A stretch of DNA of 64,000 nt, taken from Bacteroidota bacterium (lineage in GTDB: Bacteria > Bacteroidota > Bacteroidia > NS11-12g > UBA955). This document shows positions 62,538 through 64,000 of this stretch, piece by piece; position 1 is the first letter of the stretch; every line of letters begins with the position of its first letter. The stretch is taken from positions 1 to 64,000 of the forward strand of contig JAUXOK010000017.1 in NCBI GenBank assembly GCA_030682255.1. The letters are read 5' to 3'. The translations under genes were made by a program, and so were the position numbers. Under the pieces are notes generated by a model, which worked only from the letters and a program-made list of their open reading frames with translations, ran no database searches and was not told the origin of the DNA.

Positions 62538-63818
62538 ATGTCTAGCAAAAAAATCATCATAGGACTAATTGCCATAGCAGTTATTTTAGTCGTTGTTATT
62601 TCATTGTCTAAAAAAGACAAAAAAGGCATTCAAGTTGCCATTGAAAAAGTCACCCTACAGGATATTGTAGAAGAGGTTAGCGCTAGTGGCACCATGTATC
62701 CAGAGATGGAAGTAAAAATCAGTCCAGACGTTTCGGGCGAAATCATAGATTTGTATGTGATGGAAGGCGATACTGTAAAAAAAGGGCAGCTTTTAGCTAG
62801 AATTAATCCCGATATTTATCAAACCCAATTGGAACAAGCCAAAGCAGGATTGAACAGTTCTAAAGCCAGTGCATCCAATGTGGAGGCACAACTAACGCGT
62901 ATAAAAGCCAATCTTGATTTGCAAAAAAAGAATTTTGAGATGCAAAAAAAATTGTATGATGAAAAAGTTATCAGTCAGCAAGAATTTAACAATGCAGAAG
63001 CCCAATTTACAATGGCAAAAGCAGAATATGTGGCTTCAGAAAAACAGCTTTTAGCAGCCAAATATAACAACGAATCCATGCAAGCCAATGTTAATCAAGC
63101 GAGCAAAACATACAGCCGTACCAATGTAATTGCGCCTACCAATGGTGTTATCACAGGATTGGTAACCAAAAAAGGAGAACGTGTGGTGGGCACAGCCCAA
63201 ATGGCAGGTACAGAGATGATGCGTATTTCAGATTTAAGCAGAATGGAAGTGAGGGTAGAGGTTAATGAAAATGATATTGTACGTATAAATTTAGGAGATA
63301 GCGCAGGCGTTGAAGTGAATGCATTTCCGGGTAAAATATTTAAAGGCATCGTGACCCAAGTTGCTAACAGTGCCAAAAACAGTTTGGTGAGCAGTGCGAC
63401 CGATCAAGTTACCAAATACGAAGTAAAAGTCTTGATTTTAGCTTCATCCTATCAAAGTTTGGTTGCGGAAAACAAAGGCAAGATGCCATTCAGACCGGGC
63501 ATGAGTTCTACAGTTCATATTTACACCAAAAAAGTAAACCAAGTAAAAGCCATCAATGTAGCAGCCATCACCATGAAAGAAAAAGACGGCAGTGCCAATG
63601 AAAAAGAAGAAGTTGTGTTTGTTGTTAAAGACGGCAAAGTTCAAAAAAGAGTAGTTAAAACAGGCGTTCAAGACACCAAATACATCCATATATTAGAAGG
63701 CTTAAAAGAAGGCGAAGAAGTTGTAACTTCACCCTACGAAACTATCAATTTAAAACTATCCGATGGTGTAAAAGTGAAAGTAGTTGACAAAGCAGCTTTG
63801 TATTTGCAGGAGAAATAG
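62538..63818 (+). CDS. Periplasmic adaptor protein (HlyD/MacA-type)
   Basis: The 426-residue protein has an N-terminal membrane anchor (IIIGLIAIAVILVVVISL), a lipoyl half-motif (GEIIDLYVMEGDTVKKGQLLARI), a long coiled-coil hairpin with the two helices around residues 95-195, a second lipoyl half (RTNVIAPTNGVITGLVTKKGERV), then beta-barrel and membrane-proximal domains ending VTSPYETINLKLSDGV. It links an inner-membrane pump to TolC. The expected MacB-type pump genes are not seen before the window ends; the gene after it is on the other strand, so the pump lies elsewhere. A MacB-like permease at 5890-7167 is a possible but distant partner. Confidence 0.93.
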   Translation: MSSKKIIIGLIAIAVILVVVISLSKKDKKGIQVAIEKVTLQDIVEEVSASGTMYPEMEVKISPDVSGEIIDLYVMEGDTVKKGQLLARINPDIYQTQLEQAKAGLNSSKASASNVEAQLTRIKANLDLQKKNFEMQKKLYDEKVISQQEFNNAEAQFTMAKAEYVASEKQLLAAKYNNESMQANVNQASKTYSRTNVIAPTNGVITGLVTKKGERVVGTAQMAGTEMMRISDLSRMEVRVEVNENDIVRINLGDSAGVEVNAFPGKIFKGIVTQVANSAKNSLVSSATDQVTKYEVKVLILASSYQSLVAENKGKMPFRPGMSSTVHIYTKKVNQVKAINVAAITMKEKDGSANEKEEVVFVVKDGKVQKRVVKTGVQDTKYIHILEGLKEGEEVVTSPYETINLKLSDGVKVKVVDKAALYLQEK

Positions 63819-63836
63819 ATGGTTGGTGAAATTATT

Positions 63837-64000
63837 TTATTTATAGTTCTTATTAAATACATTAATAATCTCAAAATAGATTGAATTTGAATTTAAGTAT
63901 GGTTTTATTTCATCAAAATTTAATTTTATTATACAGAATTCATGCAAATTAGCTTTATAACCTGCTTTAATTCGCTTAATATTCATTCGTTCTGCTTTGT
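63837..64000 (-). CDS. C-terminal end of an unidentified gene running off the right edge
   Basis: On the minus strand a frame enters from beyond base 64000 and ends at TAA 63837-63839. It encodes KAERMNIKRIKAGYKANLHE and 33 further residues ending VFNKNYK. It is open to the edge, and it is convergent with the adaptor gene with 18 bases between stops. No family can be recognised from 53 residues; an internal ATG (63986) means it could also be a short complete gene. Confidence 0.4.
   Translation of the reverse strand, partial: KAERMNIKRIKAGYKANLHEFCIIKLNFDEIKPYLNSNSIYFEIINVFNKNYK

Noticed and set aside
1-64000. tRNA or rRNA genes
   Set aside because: I scanned for T-arm-like GGTTCGAATCC patterns and conserved rRNA segments by eye and found none; a covariance search could overturn this.

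Overview
The window comes from an AT-rich member of the phylum Bacteroidota. Several independent marks agree: type IX secretion (T9SS) C-terminal sorting domains on two secreted proteins, an ECF sigma / FecR / TonB-receptor locus of the Bacteroidota type, a type III glutamine synthetase, a bacillithiol pathway enzyme (BshA), the SpoIIM-DUF4129-DUF4350-MoxR-DUF58 operon, and many -7 promoter boxes of the form TAnnTTTG. Genus cannot be fixed from the sequence; a chromosome of a free-living, probably aerobic or microaerobic bacterium is the simplest reading. I saw no tRNA, rRNA, CRISPR array or insertion sequence.

Layout. 1-5.8 kb is accessory: the end of a T9SS-secreted protein, an exported protein encoded by a 23-unit array of 21-bp repeats whose orientation flips half way, a protein with a duplicated helical module, and a TIR-STAND protein that looks like a defence gene. 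5.9-9.9 kb (minus strand) holds a MacB/FtsX-type permease, a T9SS-sorted subtilisin-like protease and a group III truncated haemoglobin. 9.9-16.1 kb is the SpoIIM/MoxR/DUF58 operon, followed by a GT39-like membrane glycosyltransferase and a DUF1275 membrane protein. 18.5-25.0 kb (minus) is a cell-surface signalling and uptake locus: TonB receptor, GIN-domain lipoprotein, ECF sigma factor, FecR, and a separate protein that carries the STN domain. 25.0-29.8 kb holds an MtfA-like metallopeptidase and three solitary accessory genes (TPR, KilA-N, LRR) set among hairpin-rich spacers.

29.9-49.5 kb is mostly housekeeping: Bcp peroxiredoxin, M23 peptidase and a fumarylacetoacetate hydrolase-family enzyme in one overlapping operon, MetG, the NAD(P)HX repair enzyme Nnr, an AsmA-like protein, a VWA/MoxR-like ATPase pair, PurM, BshA, the Kdo transferase WaaA, an outer-membrane protein and an MsbA-like ABC exporter. 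At 48.4-51.7 kb a Fic-fold protein with a destroyed catalytic motif, an intact inhibitory motif and a C-terminal winged helix is transcribed away from glutamine synthetase III, with a perfect 15-bp palindrome between them. 51.9-56.2 kb makes GDP-L-fucose (Gmd, Fcl) next to a polysaccharide deacetylase-like protein and a GNAT/FemAB-like protein, suggesting a surface polysaccharide. 56.7-60.8 kb has a methyltransferase, a CrtA-like protein, delta-1-pyrroline-5-carboxylate dehydrogenase and a free methionine-R-sulfoxide reductase. The window ends with a TolC-family channel, a periplasmic adaptor and the tail of a minus-strand gene.

The points most worth a second look are the Fic pseudoenzyme beside glutamine synthetase, the strand-flipping 21-bp repeat gene, the TIR-STAND protein, and a group of genes whose -7 box lies so close to the start codon that their mRNAs are probably leaderless.
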